Source: an uncultured Bacteroidales bacterium
GTDB lineage: Bacteria; Bacteroidota; Bacteroidia; Bacteroidales; UBA932
Length of the DNA: 41,118 bases
Assembly (NCBI GenBank): GCA_900319855.1
Contig: ONQC01000017.1
Location: 1-41,118 of the forward strand
Reading direction: 5' to 3'
This document shows positions 8,261-16,513 of the stretch, in pieces (within the stretch, counting starts at the first letter, position 1; each line of letters opens with the position of its first letter). The position numbers were made by a program, and so were the translations under genes. The notes below the pieces were generated by a model, which saw only the letters and a list, made by a program, of their open reading frames with translations, did no database searches and was not told the origin of the DNA.

Positions 8261-9121
8261 TTAACCTAAGTATCCTTTCAGCAGCTTGCTCCGCGAAGGG
8301 CTCTTCAAACGGCGAATCGCCTTTTCCTTGATTTGCCGCACACGCTCGCGCGTCAGGCCGAAACGTTCGCCGATCTCCTCAAGGGTCATCTCCTGGCATC
8401 CGATGCCGAAGAAGGACTTGATGATCTCGCGCTCACGGCTCGAAAGGGTCGAAAGGGCCCGTTCGATCTCCGTATTGAGGTACTCGTTCACGAGGCCGCG
8501 GTCGGCCATCGGAGAGTCGTCGTTCGGCAACACGTCCAGCAGGCTGTTGTCCTCACCCTCCACGAAAGGAGCGTCCACGGAGACATGACGTCCCGACACA
8601 CGCAGCGTATCGGAGATCTTGTCTTTCGGGACATCGATCATCTCGGAGAGTTCCTCGCTCGAAGGCTGCCGCTCATTCTCCTGCTCGAACTTGGAGAGCG
8701 CCTTGTTGATCTTGTTCAGCGATCCCACCTGGTTCAGCGGGAGCCGCACGATACGGGACTGCTCTGCAAGGGCCTGGAGGATGGATTGGCGGATCCACCA
8801 TACGGCGTAGGAAATGAACTTGAATCCGCGGGTCTCATCGAATTTTTCCGCCGCCTTGATCAGGCCGAGGTTGCCCTCGTTGATCAGGTCCGGCAGGCTC
8901 AGACCCTGGTTCTGGTACTGTTTTGCAACGGATACCACGAAACGCAGATTGGCGCGGGTCAGTTTTTCGAGTGCCTCCTGGTCGCCCTTGCGGATACGCT
9001 GGGCGAGTTCCACTTCCTCCTCCGGAGAGACCAGTTCTTCACGGCCGATTTCCTGGAGATACTTGTCCAGGGAGGCACTCTCCCTGTTAGTGATCGATTT
9101 GGTGATCTTAAGTTGTCTCAT
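8261..9121 (-). CDS. rpoD: Primary RNA polymerase sigma factor (short Bacteroidota RpoD type)
   Basis: 286 residues. Region 1.1 is missing, as is usual in Bacteroidota. Region 1.2 is seen in [20 protein letters not shown], the region 2 core binding and -10 recognition helix in [20 protein letters not shown] and [16 protein letters not shown], region 3 around [16 protein letters not shown], and the region 4 helix-turn-helix in [20 protein letters not shown]. It directs core RNA polymerase to housekeeping promoters, whose Bacteroidota form TAnnTTTG is found repeatedly in this window. The start [15 protein letters not shown] is the conserved one for the group. It lies 9 bases after the htrA stop, which implies co-transcription unless a promoter lies within htrA. 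Confidence 0.97.
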   Translation of the reverse strand: MRQLKITKSITNRESASLDKYLQEIGREELVSPEEEVELAQRIRKGDQEALEKLTRANLRFVVSVAKQYQNQGLSLPDLINEGNLGLIKAAEKFDETRGFKFISYAVWWIRQSILQALAEQSRIVRLPLNQVGSLNKINKALSKFEQENERQPSSEELSEMIDVPKDKISDTLRVSGRHVSVDAPFVEGEDNSLLDVLPNDDSPMADRGLVNEYLNTEIERALSTLSSREREIIKSFFGIGCQEMTLEEIGERFGLTRERVRQIKEKAIRRLKSPSRSKLLKGYLG

Positions 9122-9130
9122 CGTATGTCT

Positions 9131-10576
9131 TTAGTCTTTGCCGAAGACAAAGCGCGTCACCCTGCCGGAGGCGGTCACACCTTCAACCATGACGGACCGC
9201 TTCGCCTTCTTGGCAATGTTGATTACATCCTCGGGTTTGCTGACAGGTTCGTCGTTGACATACAAGATGACCATTCCCTGGGTACCGCCCGCATCGAGCA
9301 CCTTACCGGCGCCGATCGAGACAATCTCGACACCTTTCTTCAGTCCGAGGGCGTCAAGGGTCTCTTGGGACGCTTCCTTCAGCATGGCGCCATAGAAGGA
9401 CACGGAGCCGTCGGCGACGGTGGTCCCGGTCAGGTCGCTGCTTTCCTGGAAGACGACGTCAAGGTCGATAGTCTTCCCATCCCGGATGACGGTGACTTTC
9501 GCCTTGTCACCAGGACGGTAAGAATTCACCTTGGCCTGTACTTCGGTCATGCTCTTGAGCGGGGTATCGTCGATGGCGATCAGGACATCGGCCTCTTTGA
9601 TACCGGCCTTCTCAGCGGCAGAACCTTTCATAACCTCCCTTATATATACGCCATTCATCGAAGAAAGTTTCAAATCTTTTGCAATTTGGTCGTCGATGGC
9701 CTGCATGGTCACACCCAGGAGAGCCCTGCGGACATTGCCGAAATCAATCAGGTCACTGACGATTTTCTTGACCATGTTGGACGGGACGGCGAAGGAATAA
9801 CCGGAATAGGCACCGGTCTGGGACATGATCGCCGTATTGATGCCGACCAGTTCGCCGGCCTTGTTGACGAGGGCGCCGCCGGAGTTGCCCGGGTTGACGG
9901 CCGCATCGGTCTGGATGAAGGATTCGATCTTGAATTCCTCGCGGCTCTGCTGCATCGAACGGCCCTTGGCGCTGACGATGCCGGCCGTGATGGTACCGCG
10001 GAGCTGCTCGCCCAGCGGGGAGCCGATCGCCAGAACCCATTCACCGAGGCGGAGCTTGTCGGAATCGCCGAACTTCAGGGTCGGAAGTCCCTCGGCATCA
10101 ATCTTCAGCAGGGCGACATCGGTGGCCGGGTCGGTACCGACGACCGTCGCTTCGAAGGTCTTGTTGTTGTTCATGGTCACCTCCACCTTGGAGGCGCCGG
10201 AGACGACATGGTTGTTGGTCACGATATAGCCGTCCGGGCGGATGATGACGCCTGAGCCGCTGCCTTGCTGCTCACGCTCCTGCATCTGGCCCTGGCCACG
10301 GCCGAAGCCGAAGAAGTATTCAAAAGGATCGATGGCATATCCCTGGGTCTTGACGGTCACCTTGACGAAGACAACGGCGTCCACAGCCGATTCGGCGGCA
10401 TAGGTGAGGTCGGGATAGTCCGTGTCTGTCAGATTGACAGTCCGGTAGACGGATCCGTCGGAGGATACGACGGTACGGGTGGTTTCGGTAGACGGAGTGC
10501 AAGCCTTAACGACTCCGTAAGCGGTCAGCCCTGCGATCACGGCAGAGGCGAACACAGTAATAACACCTTTATTCAT
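9131..10576 (-). CDS. degP: HtrA/DegP family periplasmic serine protease (Do type)
   Basis: 481 residues. An N-terminal hydrophobic segment (residues 4-24) serves as signal or membrane anchor. The trypsin-like domain shows the full triad: His123 in TNNHVV, Asp153 in TDVALLKID and Ser232 in NPGNSGGAL. Two PDZ domains follow, at about 285-375 (ALLGVTMQAIDDQ, KAGIKEADVLIAIDD) and 390-475 (GVEIVSIGAGKV, VILYVNDEPVSKPEDV). A glycine/glutamine-rich loop (RGQGQMQEREQQGSGSG) precedes the first core strand, as in the LA loop of DegP. It should degrade or refold damaged envelope proteins in the periplasm. The sequence around Cys26 (VVKAC) is a poor lipobox. It is divergent from dnaN, and the sigma factor gene follows 9 bases downstream. 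Confidence 0.95.
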   Translation of the reverse strand: MNKGVITVFASAVIAGLTAYGVVKACTPSTETTRTVVSSDGSVYRTVNLTDTDYPDLTYAAESAVDAVVFVKVTVKTQGYAIDPFEYFFGFGRGQGQMQEREQQGSGSGVIIRPDGYIVTNNHVVSGASKVEVTMNNNKTFEATVVGTDPATDVALLKIDAEGLPTLKFGDSDKLRLGEWVLAIGSPLGEQLRGTITAGIVSAKGRSMQQSREEFKIESFIQTDAAVNPGNSGGALVNKAGELVGINTAIMSQTGAYSGYSFAVPSNMVKKIVSDLIDFGNVRRALLGVTMQAIDDQIAKDLKLSSMNGVYIREVMKGSAAEKAGIKEADVLIAIDDTPLKSMTEVQAKVNSYRPGDKAKVTVIRDGKTIDLDVVFQESSDLTGTTVADGSVSFYGAMLKEASQETLDALGLKKGVEIVSIGAGKVLDAGGTQGMVILYVNDEPVSKPEDVINIAKKAKRSVMVEGVTASGRVTRFVFGKD

Positions 10577-10698
10577 ATTTCATGCATTTAGATTTCACGT
10601 CTTGTCATGGCAGAAAAAAACAAGCCGGAGCCGAAGCCCCGATCCTGCCGGAAGGGATAAAGTCAAACTTTGTGCCAAAAAGATTTCCAACGGCAGGA

Positions 10699-10729
10699 TT
10701 GGCAAATGATAAAAATATTCCTATCTTTG
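10699..10729 (+). promoter_or_regulatory. Promoter of dnaN
   Basis: TTG (10699-10701) and TATCTTTG (10722-10729) are separated by 20 bases, an excellent Bacteroidota promoter. With the spacing seen at the SRP RNA gene, transcription would begin near 10734, giving a leader of about 56 bases. Confidence 0.8.
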
Positions 10730-10742
10730 TTACCTACTATGC

Positions 10743-10758
10743 CCCCGTCCCGACGGGG
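10743..10758 (+). other. GC-rich hairpin in the dnaN leader
   Basis: CCCCGT (10743-10748) and ACGGGG (10753-10758) form a six-pair stem with a four-base loop, about ten bases downstream of the predicted transcription start. No T run follows, so it is not a standard terminator; it could stabilise the mRNA or tune translation. Confidence 0.5.
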
Positions 10759-10789
10759 CCTGCCAAGAATAGATAAAAACGACAATCAT

Positions 10790-11908
10790 ATGAAATTCTC
10801 AGTTTCCAGCGCAGATCTCCTGAAAGGCATCCTGACGGTCCAGAAAGCCGTCCCGGCCAAGGCTACCGAAGCCATCCTCGAAGATTATCTCCTCGTTCTC
10901 AAGGGCAAGGTCCTCGAACTGACCGCCTCCGACATGGAAATCACCTTGAAGACCGAGCTCGAGGTCGCTACGGAAGAGGAAGGCAGCATCGCCATCCCGG
11001 CCCGCCAGATCACGGACCTTCTCAAGGAGCTGCCGGACCAGCCGCTGACCATCAGCACCCTCGGCGAGAGTTCCTTCTCCTGCGCCTGGGCCAGCGGTGA
11101 GTCCACCCTCCCCTATTTCAACCCGGACGACTATCCGCAGACCCCGGGGACCGGCAGCGAGGCCGTTTCCGTCGAAGTCCCGGCCCAGAGCCTGGTAGAC
11201 GGCATCTCCAACACGGTCTATGCCTCTTCCGATGAAGAGAACCGGCCGATCATGAACAGCATCTTCTTCGACATCAAGCCCGATGCAACGACCCTGGTCG
11301 CCTCCGACCTGCAGAAACTGATCTGCTTCACCGCCGATGACGTCAAGGCCGCCTCCGACGCTTCCTTCATCCTCAACAAGCGCCACGCCAACGTGCTCAA
11401 GGCCATCCTTGGCAAGACGGAAGAAGCGGTCTCGGTCACATTCGACGACAAGGTCGCCATCTTCCGCTTCGGCCAGACCACCATGGTCAGCCGCCTGGTG
11501 ACCGGCAAGTATCCGGACTACCGGACCATCATCCCGAAGAACAACTCCAACATCCTGAAGATCAACCGCGTACAGCTGCTCAACACCGTACGCCGCATCG
11601 CGGTCTGCTCGCCGAAGGCCTCGAACCATATCAAGTTCGAACTGACCGCCGGCTGCCTCGAGGTCTCCGCCCAGGATGTGGGATTCGAAATCGCCGCGCA
11701 CGAAAAGGTCGCCTGCCAGTATGACGGCGAGGACCTGGTGATCGGCTTCAAGTCGACCCATATCATCGAGATCCTCAGCAACCTTGGCTGCGACGAAATC
11801 GTCATGAAGTTCGCCGACAAACGCCGTTCCGCCCTCCTGCTTCCTTCCGAGGAAGAGGCCGCGCAAGTCAAGGTCTTCGGTATCATCATGCCGATCATGG
11901 TCCGCTAA
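10790..11908 (+). CDS. dnaN: DNA polymerase III beta subunit (sliding clamp)
   Basis: 372 residues, standard for the beta clamp, beginning MKFSVSSADLLKGILTVQKA. Three tandem clamp folds are recognisable: the first ends near ASGESTLPYFNPDDYP, the second contains VDGISNTVYASSDEENRPIM, and the third contains NTVRRIAVCSPKASNHIKFE and the C-terminal IIMPIMVR. The C-terminal segment forms part of the hydrophobic pocket that binds QLxLF motifs of client polymerases. The ring tethers the replicative and translesion polymerases to DNA. The frame is open further upstream, but that extension would include the promoter, so the ATG at 10790 is used. The exonuclease gene follows after 10 bases. Confidence 0.97.
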   Translation: MKFSVSSADLLKGILTVQKAVPAKATEAILEDYLLVLKGKVLELTASDMEITLKTELEVATEEEGSIAIPARQITDLLKELPDQPLTISTLGESSFSCAWASGESTLPYFNPDDYPQTPGTGSEAVSVEVPAQSLVDGISNTVYASSDEENRPIMNSIFFDIKPDATTLVASDLQKLICFTADDVKAASDASFILNKRHANVLKAILGKTEEAVSVTFDDKVAIFRFGQTTMVSRLVTGKYPDYRTIIPKNNSNILKINRVQLLNTVRRIAVCSPKASNHIKFELTAGCLEVSAQDVGFEIAAHEKVACQYDGEDLVIGFKSTHIIEILSNLGCDEIVMKFADKRRSALLLPSEEEAAQVKVFGIIMPIMVR

Positions 11909-11918
11909 AAGTTTCCTT

Positions 11919-12815
11919 ATGAAATTGAATCTGGAAAGGCCGTTGCTCTTCTTCGACATCGAGAGCACCGGCCTCAACATTGCCACCGATGCCATCGCAG
12001 AACTATCCTTCGTCAAAGTCTTTCCGGACGGAGAGGAGCGGATCAAGACTTGGCGCGTAAAGCCCTGGGACTATGCCGCCGGCAGGCAGCTTCCGATGAC
12101 CCCGGGCGCCAGCGCCGTCAACGGGATCAAGGATGAAGACCTGGCCGGATGTCCGCGTTTCATGGACATCGTCGACGAAGTGGTATCCTGGCTGGCCGAC
12201 AGCGACCTGGCCGGTTTCAATTCCGCCAAGTTCGACCTGCCCATGCTGGCGGAGGAGATCGAGCGGGCCCGCGCCGCCGGCCGCAATGACCTGGACATCA
12301 ATCTCCATGAGAAAAGGATGGTCGATGTACAGACGATCTACCACATGATGGAGCCCCGCAACCTGCGGGCCGCCTATCGGTTCTACTGCGGCGGGAAAGA
12401 CTTCGAGAATGCCCACACCGCCGAAGCGGACACCCTGGCCACCTATGAAGTACTGAAAGGCCAGTTGGACCGCTATGGCGACACCCTGAAGAATGACGTC
12501 GGTTTCCTGGCCAATTTCGGAGGAAGACCGAAGAACGTGGATTACGCCGGCCGGCTCATCTACCGGGAAGACGGCGAGGCCGTCGTCAGTTTCGGCAAGC
12601 ACAAGGGCCGTACCGCCCGCGAGGTCTGGCAGACCGAACCGTCCTATTTCGCCTGGATCGCCCAGGGCGACTTTACCCTGGACACCAAACGCCAGTTCGA
12701 CCGCCTGCGCCAGCAGTTCCAGCAGGAAAAGCGCGCAGCAGCCACCAAGCCATTGGCCGGCAAGGACTTCGATGATGCAGCAGACTTGCTGATCCGCCAT
12801 TTCGGCGGCCGTTAG
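11919..12815 (+). CDS. DnaQ-like 3'-5' exonuclease with C-terminal DUF3820-type domain
   Basis: 298 residues. The DEDDh exonuclease fold is complete: Asp13 and Glu15 in FFDIESTGL, Asp106 in KFDLPML, and His166 with Asp171 in NAHTAEADT. It should remove 3'-terminal nucleotides with two metal ions, as the epsilon proofreading subunit does. Residues 223-251 (VSFGKHKGRTAREVW, PSYFAWIAQGDF) match the short DUF3820 / QSVR-type domain that often follows such nucleases. Its place 10 bases after dnaN suggests a shared transcript and a replication or repair role. Whether it is the true proofreading subunit or a separate nuclease cannot be decided. Its stop lies 6 bases from the end of the convergent binding-protein gene, with no terminator between. 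Confidence 0.9.
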   Translation: MKLNLERPLLFFDIESTGLNIATDAIAELSFVKVFPDGEERIKTWRVKPWDYAAGRQLPMTPGASAVNGIKDEDLAGCPRFMDIVDEVVSWLADSDLAGFNSAKFDLPMLAEEIERARAAGRNDLDINLHEKRMVDVQTIYHMMEPRNLRAAYRFYCGGKDFENAHTAEADTLATYEVLKGQLDRYGDTLKNDVGFLANFGGRPKNVDYAGRLIYREDGEAVVSFGKHKGRTAREVWQTEPSYFAWIAQGDFTLDTKRQFDRLRQQFQQEKRAAATKPLAGKDFDDAADLLIRHFGGR

Positions 12816-12821
12816 CCGGTC

Positions 12822-13892
12822 CTATTCAACCGGAATAAAGTAATACAGGGAGTCCCCGGGAACCGTTTTCTGGGGATTTTCTTTTGCCGTACGGAGGATG
12901 CGGACAAGGTCGTCCAGTACACGGTCCGCCCGCAACGCACCGCTCTCCCAGAAATCGTTACCGCCGCCATCGGTACTCCGACGGATATTGTTGTAGATGA
13001 CGGGGATGTCGAAGCGGGAGAAGGACGGGAGCTGGTCTGAAAGCTGTTCCCGGCTACGGCACCAGCCCGGATTGAGCCAGGCCCGGGCTTCACCGGCCAG
13101 CATCCAGGCTTCTTCCAGGGACATGATCCGCGAGGCCGAGGTCCCCGGTGCGGAGCCCAAGACTTCCCCACCGGCGTCCCGGACCAGCCGGGTCATGTAA
13201 TTGTCCGCCCCGGGAACGAACCATTGGTCGGCATAGGGCATGTTCAGCAGGACCGGCACCGGCGAATCCGTTTCCACCCGGAGGGATTCGTAGCGGTCGC
13301 GGATCGCGGTGAAGACGCTGTCTGCTTTTTCCCGTCGGCCGGTCAGCGCCCCGAACAACCGGACATACTCCGCCCGTGCCAGCGGATGGTTTTCCAACTG
13401 TTCCGAAAGCAGCAGGACGGGAATTCCCAAATCCCGGAGCCGCGAAAGCCAGGCGGGTTCCGCGGCCGAAACGCTGTAGGCGATGAGAAGGTCTGGCTGA
13501 AGCGCTACGATGCGCTCATAGTCCGGGTCCGCATCGTAGCCGATATCGTAGAGCGGCCTCGCTGCGGTTCCGTTCCGGGTTGCCTGATACCGTTCCCGGA
13601 TAGAAGGATCGGTTACATATCCGATACCGGAAACGCCGACGACGACGGAATCGCAGCCGATTCCGTCCAGGTAGGCCAGGTAGGAAGAGGACATGCAGAC
13701 CAGCCGGTCCAGCGGCCGCGGCACGATGAGCGTATCCCTGTGATTGTCTGAAGGTGAGATGGTTACAATCCCTTCCGGAATCAGGTCGAACCACCGTGCA
13801 TATTCCATCCCGCTATCCGCACCGGACCGGGAAACACGGCCGGAACAGGCCGTCAGCAGCAAGGTGCAGATTATCAGTATTCTTCTTCCCAT
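12822..13892 (-). CDS. Periplasmic binding lipoprotein, ferric siderophore/cobalamin type (BtuF/FepB-like)
   Basis: 356 residues. The N-terminus MGRRILIICTLLLTACSG is a lipoprotein signal with the lipidated cysteine at position 16. The mature part has the two-lobe cluster-A binding-protein fold: an N-lobe strand-helix pattern (RLVCMSSSYLAYLDGIG, YERIVALQPDLLIAYS, LGIPVLLLSE) and a C-lobe (PVLLNMPYADQWFVPGADNYMTRLVRDAGG). Such proteins capture ferric siderophores, haem or vitamin B12 for an ABC importer. No permease or ATPase gene is nearby, so the partner must be elsewhere. The start codon lies inside the YolD-like gene (19-base overlap); no later Met would keep the signal peptide, so this start is firm. 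It is convergent with the exonuclease gene. Confidence 0.88.
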   Translation of the reverse strand: MGRRILIICTLLLTACSGRVSRSGADSGMEYARWFDLIPEGIVTISPSDNHRDTLIVPRPLDRLVCMSSSYLAYLDGIGCDSVVVGVSGIGYVTDPSIRERYQATRNGTAARPLYDIGYDADPDYERIVALQPDLLIAYSVSAAEPAWLSRLRDLGIPVLLLSEQLENHPLARAEYVRLFGALTGRREKADSVFTAIRDRYESLRVETDSPVPVLLNMPYADQWFVPGADNYMTRLVRDAGGEVLGSAPGTSASRIMSLEEAWMLAGEARAWLNPGWCRSREQLSDQLPSFSRFDIPVIYNNIRRSTDGGGNDFWESGALRADRVLDDLVRILRTAKENPQKTVPGDSLYYFIPVE

Positions 13893-14074
13893 TTCTGATC
13901 GTATTTGGCTTCCTCCCGCAAGGTCGTATCGGCGATGACGTCTCCGTAGCCGGTCAGGGCCGCGAAAGGCGCGAACTGGGCCGCCCGGTCGGAACGGGGC
14001 ATCCGCGGATGCCGTTTCGACGTCGGGTGCGGAAGGCCTATGATATCATCGTACTTGTGGTCCTGTGAATTCAT
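13874..14074 (-). CDS. YolD-like small protein paired with a Y-family polymerase
   Basis: 66 residues, beginning MNSQDHKYDDIIGLPHPTSK. The central stretch HPRMPRSDRAAQFAPFAAL followed by TGYGDVIADT is the signature I associate with small YolD-like proteins encoded next to UmuC-type polymerases, mainly in Clostridia. The tail is acidic (KWEEEY). The family has been suggested to play the part of UmuD, but the function is unproven. The ATG overlaps the polymerase stop by 4 bases (ATGA), indicating translational coupling. The 3' end overlaps the start of the binding lipoprotein by 19 bases. Homologues are better known from Firmicutes, so horizontal transfer of the pair is possible. Confidence 0.8.
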   Translation of the reverse strand: MNSQDHKYDDIIGLPHPTSKRHPRMPRSDRAAQFAPFAALTGYGDVIADTTLREEAKYDQKWEEEY

Positions 14075-15540
14075 GCCTTGTGTCCTCCAATCTGTTGGTT
14101 CCGGTCGCGGGCGGTGGCCCCATCCTCGAAATTCATTCCCTTGAGAATGGCGTTCTTGCCGAATTTGCGTCGGATGGCCAGGATCGCCTCCTGGCGGCTG
14201 CGTTCCCGCTCCGTGTCGACCGGCTCTTCGAACAGGCCGAGCTGGATCCCTTCCACCTTTTCTTCCGGAATGACTTGGGCCGCAATGACATAGATACGTC
14301 TGACCTTCAGGGAAGGGTCGGTCACCCGGTCATAAATCTCCATCATGGCCTTGGTGATCAGGGTAGTAGACGATGTCGGATTGTCCAGCCGGGCCGATCC
14401 GTGGGCCGATTTCGGGACCTTGCGGCCGTACCAGTCCGTGGTCATTTCGCCTTGATACCCATCCTGCGAAGCGGCGCCGCCATCATAACCGACATGCAGG
14501 ACAACCTGGCTGGTAACCAGGCGCTTGTCGACCAGGTCCAGGACCAGCTGGTCGGTCATTTCCTTCACGATCAGGCGGGCTTTTTCGTGGTCATAAGGTT
14601 CCATCAGCACCTGCCCGATGCTCATGCTGTTGGCCGACGGACGGTATTTCTTGATATCCGCCATGGTGCAGGGCTCCCAACCCCAGGCGTGGTCGATCAG
14701 CAGCTCGGCATTGACGCCGAAGAGTTTATACAGCAGGTCTTCGTTCAGCCGCTGGTAGGGCTGGCCGAGCGAAGCGCGTGCCACATCGCCCATCGTAAAC
14801 ATCCCGTTGGCCTCCAGCCGGGCTGCAATCCCGTGGCCGACCCGCCAGAAATCCGTCAGTGGCCGGTGGCTCCAGTATTTTCGCCGGTAGCTCATCTCGT
14901 CCAACTCGGCGATTCGGACGCCGTCCGCATCGGCCGTTTGGTGTTTCGCCTCGATGTCCATGGCGATCTTGGCCAGGTACAGGTTCGGACCGATGCCGGC
15001 CGTCGCCGTGATGTCTGTCGTGGCCAGGACATCCCGGATCATCGTCCGGGCGAAATCGTGGGCCGTCGTCTTGTAGATGCGCAGGTACTGGGTCGCATCG
15101 ATGAACACTTCATCGACCGAATAGACATGGACATCCTCCGCGGAAACATATTTCAGGTAAGTGGCATAGACTTCCCCGCTGACCGCCATGTAATGGGCCA
15201 TCTGCGGGGTTGCCACGATGTAATCCAGCGCCAGGTTCGGATGGGCGGCAAGTTCCCGGCTATCAAAGGATTTCCCTTCCAATCGCCGTCCCGGGGCCTT
15301 CTGCCGCCGCTGTTCATTGATGGCCGCGACCTGCCGGATGACCTCGAAGAGCCGCGCCCGCCCCGGGATACCATAGGCCTTCAGCGACGGGGACACCGCC
15401 AGGCAGATGGTCTTGTCCGTCCGCGAGGCATCCGCCACGACCAGGTGGGTCGTGAGCGCATCCAGCCCCCGCTCCACGCACTCCACCGAGGCGTAGAACG
15501 ACTTCAGGTCAATCGCGATATAGGTCCGGGGTTCTTCCAT
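14071..15540 (-). CDS. Y-family DNA polymerase (UmuC/DinB-like translesion polymerase)
   Basis: 489 residues. The catalytic acidic residues are Asp11 in YIAIDLKSFYASVE and Asp143-Glu144 in VYSVDEVFID. The thumb and helix-hairpin-helix region includes TAGIGPNLYLAKIAMD and LTDFWRVGHGIAARLEANG, and a little-finger domain occupies about 300-425. A clamp-binding motif QLGLF is at 433-437, so it can be loaded onto DnaN. It should copy across damaged template bases at low fidelity. It resembles the long YqjW/UvrX-like enzymes found beside YolD proteins in Firmicutes more than E. coli DinB. The esterase gene ends 7 bases before its start and yolD overlaps its end. No SOS box was identified upstream of the operon. 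Confidence 0.93.
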   Translation of the reverse strand: MEEPRTYIAIDLKSFYASVECVERGLDALTTHLVVADASRTDKTICLAVSPSLKAYGIPGRARLFEVIRQVAAINEQRRQKAPGRRLEGKSFDSRELAAHPNLALDYIVATPQMAHYMAVSGEVYATYLKYVSAEDVHVYSVDEVFIDATQYLRIYKTTAHDFARTMIRDVLATTDITATAGIGPNLYLAKIAMDIEAKHQTADADGVRIAELDEMSYRRKYWSHRPLTDFWRVGHGIAARLEANGMFTMGDVARASLGQPYQRLNEDLLYKLFGVNAELLIDHAWGWEPCTMADIKKYRPSANSMSIGQVLMEPYDHEKARLIVKEMTDQLVLDLVDKRLVTSQVVLHVGYDGGAASQDGYQGEMTTDWYGRKVPKSAHGSARLDNPTSSTTLITKAMMEIYDRVTDPSLKVRRIYVIAAQVIPEEKVEGIQLGLFEEPVDTERERSRQEAILAIRRKFGKNAILKGMNFEDGATARDRNQQIGGHKA

Positions 15541-15547
15541 GATCCGG

Positions 15548-16489
15548 CTACAATTGTGCAGCGGCCGGCGTGCCCAGCAGGAACGTCAGGGGCTCATCCA
15601 GGCGCGCGGCCCAGGAGGTCTCGCCGTGGTCGTGGCCGCCGAATACAAGGCTCTGATAATGGGAATCGTCCCAGCCGCTTTCCCGGAACTGCGTATCGAT
15701 TTTCCTCTGCCAAGGATCATAGTTCGCATCAAGTCCTTCGGTGCCATGGTCCATGTAGACCCGGGCCGAATTGGCGGCAGGAAGATGATCGTGGACATAG
15801 CTCGTGAAAGCTTCCGCCCACTGATCATTGTCTCCCGGCAACTTGAGCATGGCCATCGAAACATGGGACGACAGGCAGGCCGCGCCGCCGAACACCTCCG
15901 GATATTCGCAGAGGGCATACAGGGAGATCAGGCCGCCCATGCTGGAGCCCGCCACAAACGTATTTTCTGGCCCGGCAAGCGGATGGTAATGGCTGTCAAT
16001 GAACGGTTTGACTTCTTCCACGATAAATTTCAGGAAGGCGTCGCCCTGGAAGGAGGCCTTTTCCCCGCCGCTGACATACAGTGCTGTCTTTTCAGGGAAA
16101 TACTCGGTCAGCCGCTTGGAGGTATTGTCGGTCGCCACGACGATGCACGGACGGACCTTGCCCGCCGCCACCAGGCGTCCCAAGGTCTCATCGACCTTCC
16201 ACTCCTGGTGGTTCCAGGTCGTTTCCGCATCGAAAAGCATCTGGCCATCATGCATATAGATCACGGCGCATGAGTCCCCGGACACATATCCGTCCGGCAG
16301 CCACACGGAAACCTTTCGGGGACCGACATTCTTCGAAGGGAAATCGGGGAATTCCACCAGCGTTCCGCTGCTGACCTCCGGGGTCTTCCCGCCATGGGTG
16401 CTCCGGTGGCAGCACCAAGGGATGAGGGCCAGGAGCAACAATACCGGCACCGCTGCAAGAAGAGCGGTTTTACGTCTGTATTTCATCAT
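15548..16489 (-). CDS. Secreted or membrane-anchored esterase of the esterase D / Fes family
   Basis: 313 residues. A hydrophobic N-terminal helix (AVPVLLLLALIPWCC) acts as signal or anchor, so the enzyme works in the periplasm. The alpha/beta hydrolase core shows the nucleophile elbow GSSMGG within ENTFVAGSSMGGLISLYAL, and a late histidine in FGGHDHGETSWAARL. Strand and loop features (VSVWLPDGY, AVIYMHDGQMLFD) are those of the putative esterase family that includes enterobactin and bacillibactin esterases as well as feruloyl esterases and S-formylglutathione hydrolase. The substrate is therefore open; a ferric-siderophore role is suggested only by the binding lipoprotein at the other end of the operon. 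Two adjacent ATGs (16487-16489 and 16484-16486) could start it. It heads a four-gene operon. Confidence 0.88.
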   Translation of the reverse strand: MMKYRRKTALLAAVPVLLLLALIPWCCHRSTHGGKTPEVSSGTLVEFPDFPSKNVGPRKVSVWLPDGYVSGDSCAVIYMHDGQMLFDAETTWNHQEWKVDETLGRLVAAGKVRPCIVVATDNTSKRLTEYFPEKTALYVSGGEKASFQGDAFLKFIVEEVKPFIDSHYHPLAGPENTFVAGSSMGGLISLYALCEYPEVFGGAACLSSHVSMAMLKLPGDNDQWAEAFTSYVHDHLPAANSARVYMDHGTEGLDANYDPWQRKIDTQFRESGWDDSHYQSLVFGGHDHGETSWAARLDEPLTFLLGTPAAAQL

Positions 16490-16513
16490 TCAGCCACATG
16501 ATTGTTTACCACT

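Noticed and set aside
8333-10255. A 640-codon plus-strand frame opposite rpoD and htrA
   Set aside because: Same codon-bias shadow; rpoD and htrA have complete motifs on the minus strand.
9131-10576. Lipoprotein status for the HtrA protease (Cys26)
   Set aside because: VVKAC lacks the Leu/Ala-Ser-Gly pattern; a signal peptide or membrane anchor explains the N-terminus better.
10577-10698. Small coding frame in the htrA-dnaN gap
   Set aside because: The short frame there overlaps the promoter region and has no protein-like features; the gap is best seen as divergent control DNA.
10670-10789. N-terminal extension of dnaN by 40 codons
   Set aside because: It would place the consensus promoter and leader hairpin inside the coding region; MKFSVSSADLLKG is the normal clamp start.
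12822-13892. Complete siderophore ABC importer locus
   Set aside because: No permease or ATPase gene is adjacent; only the binding lipoprotein is present.
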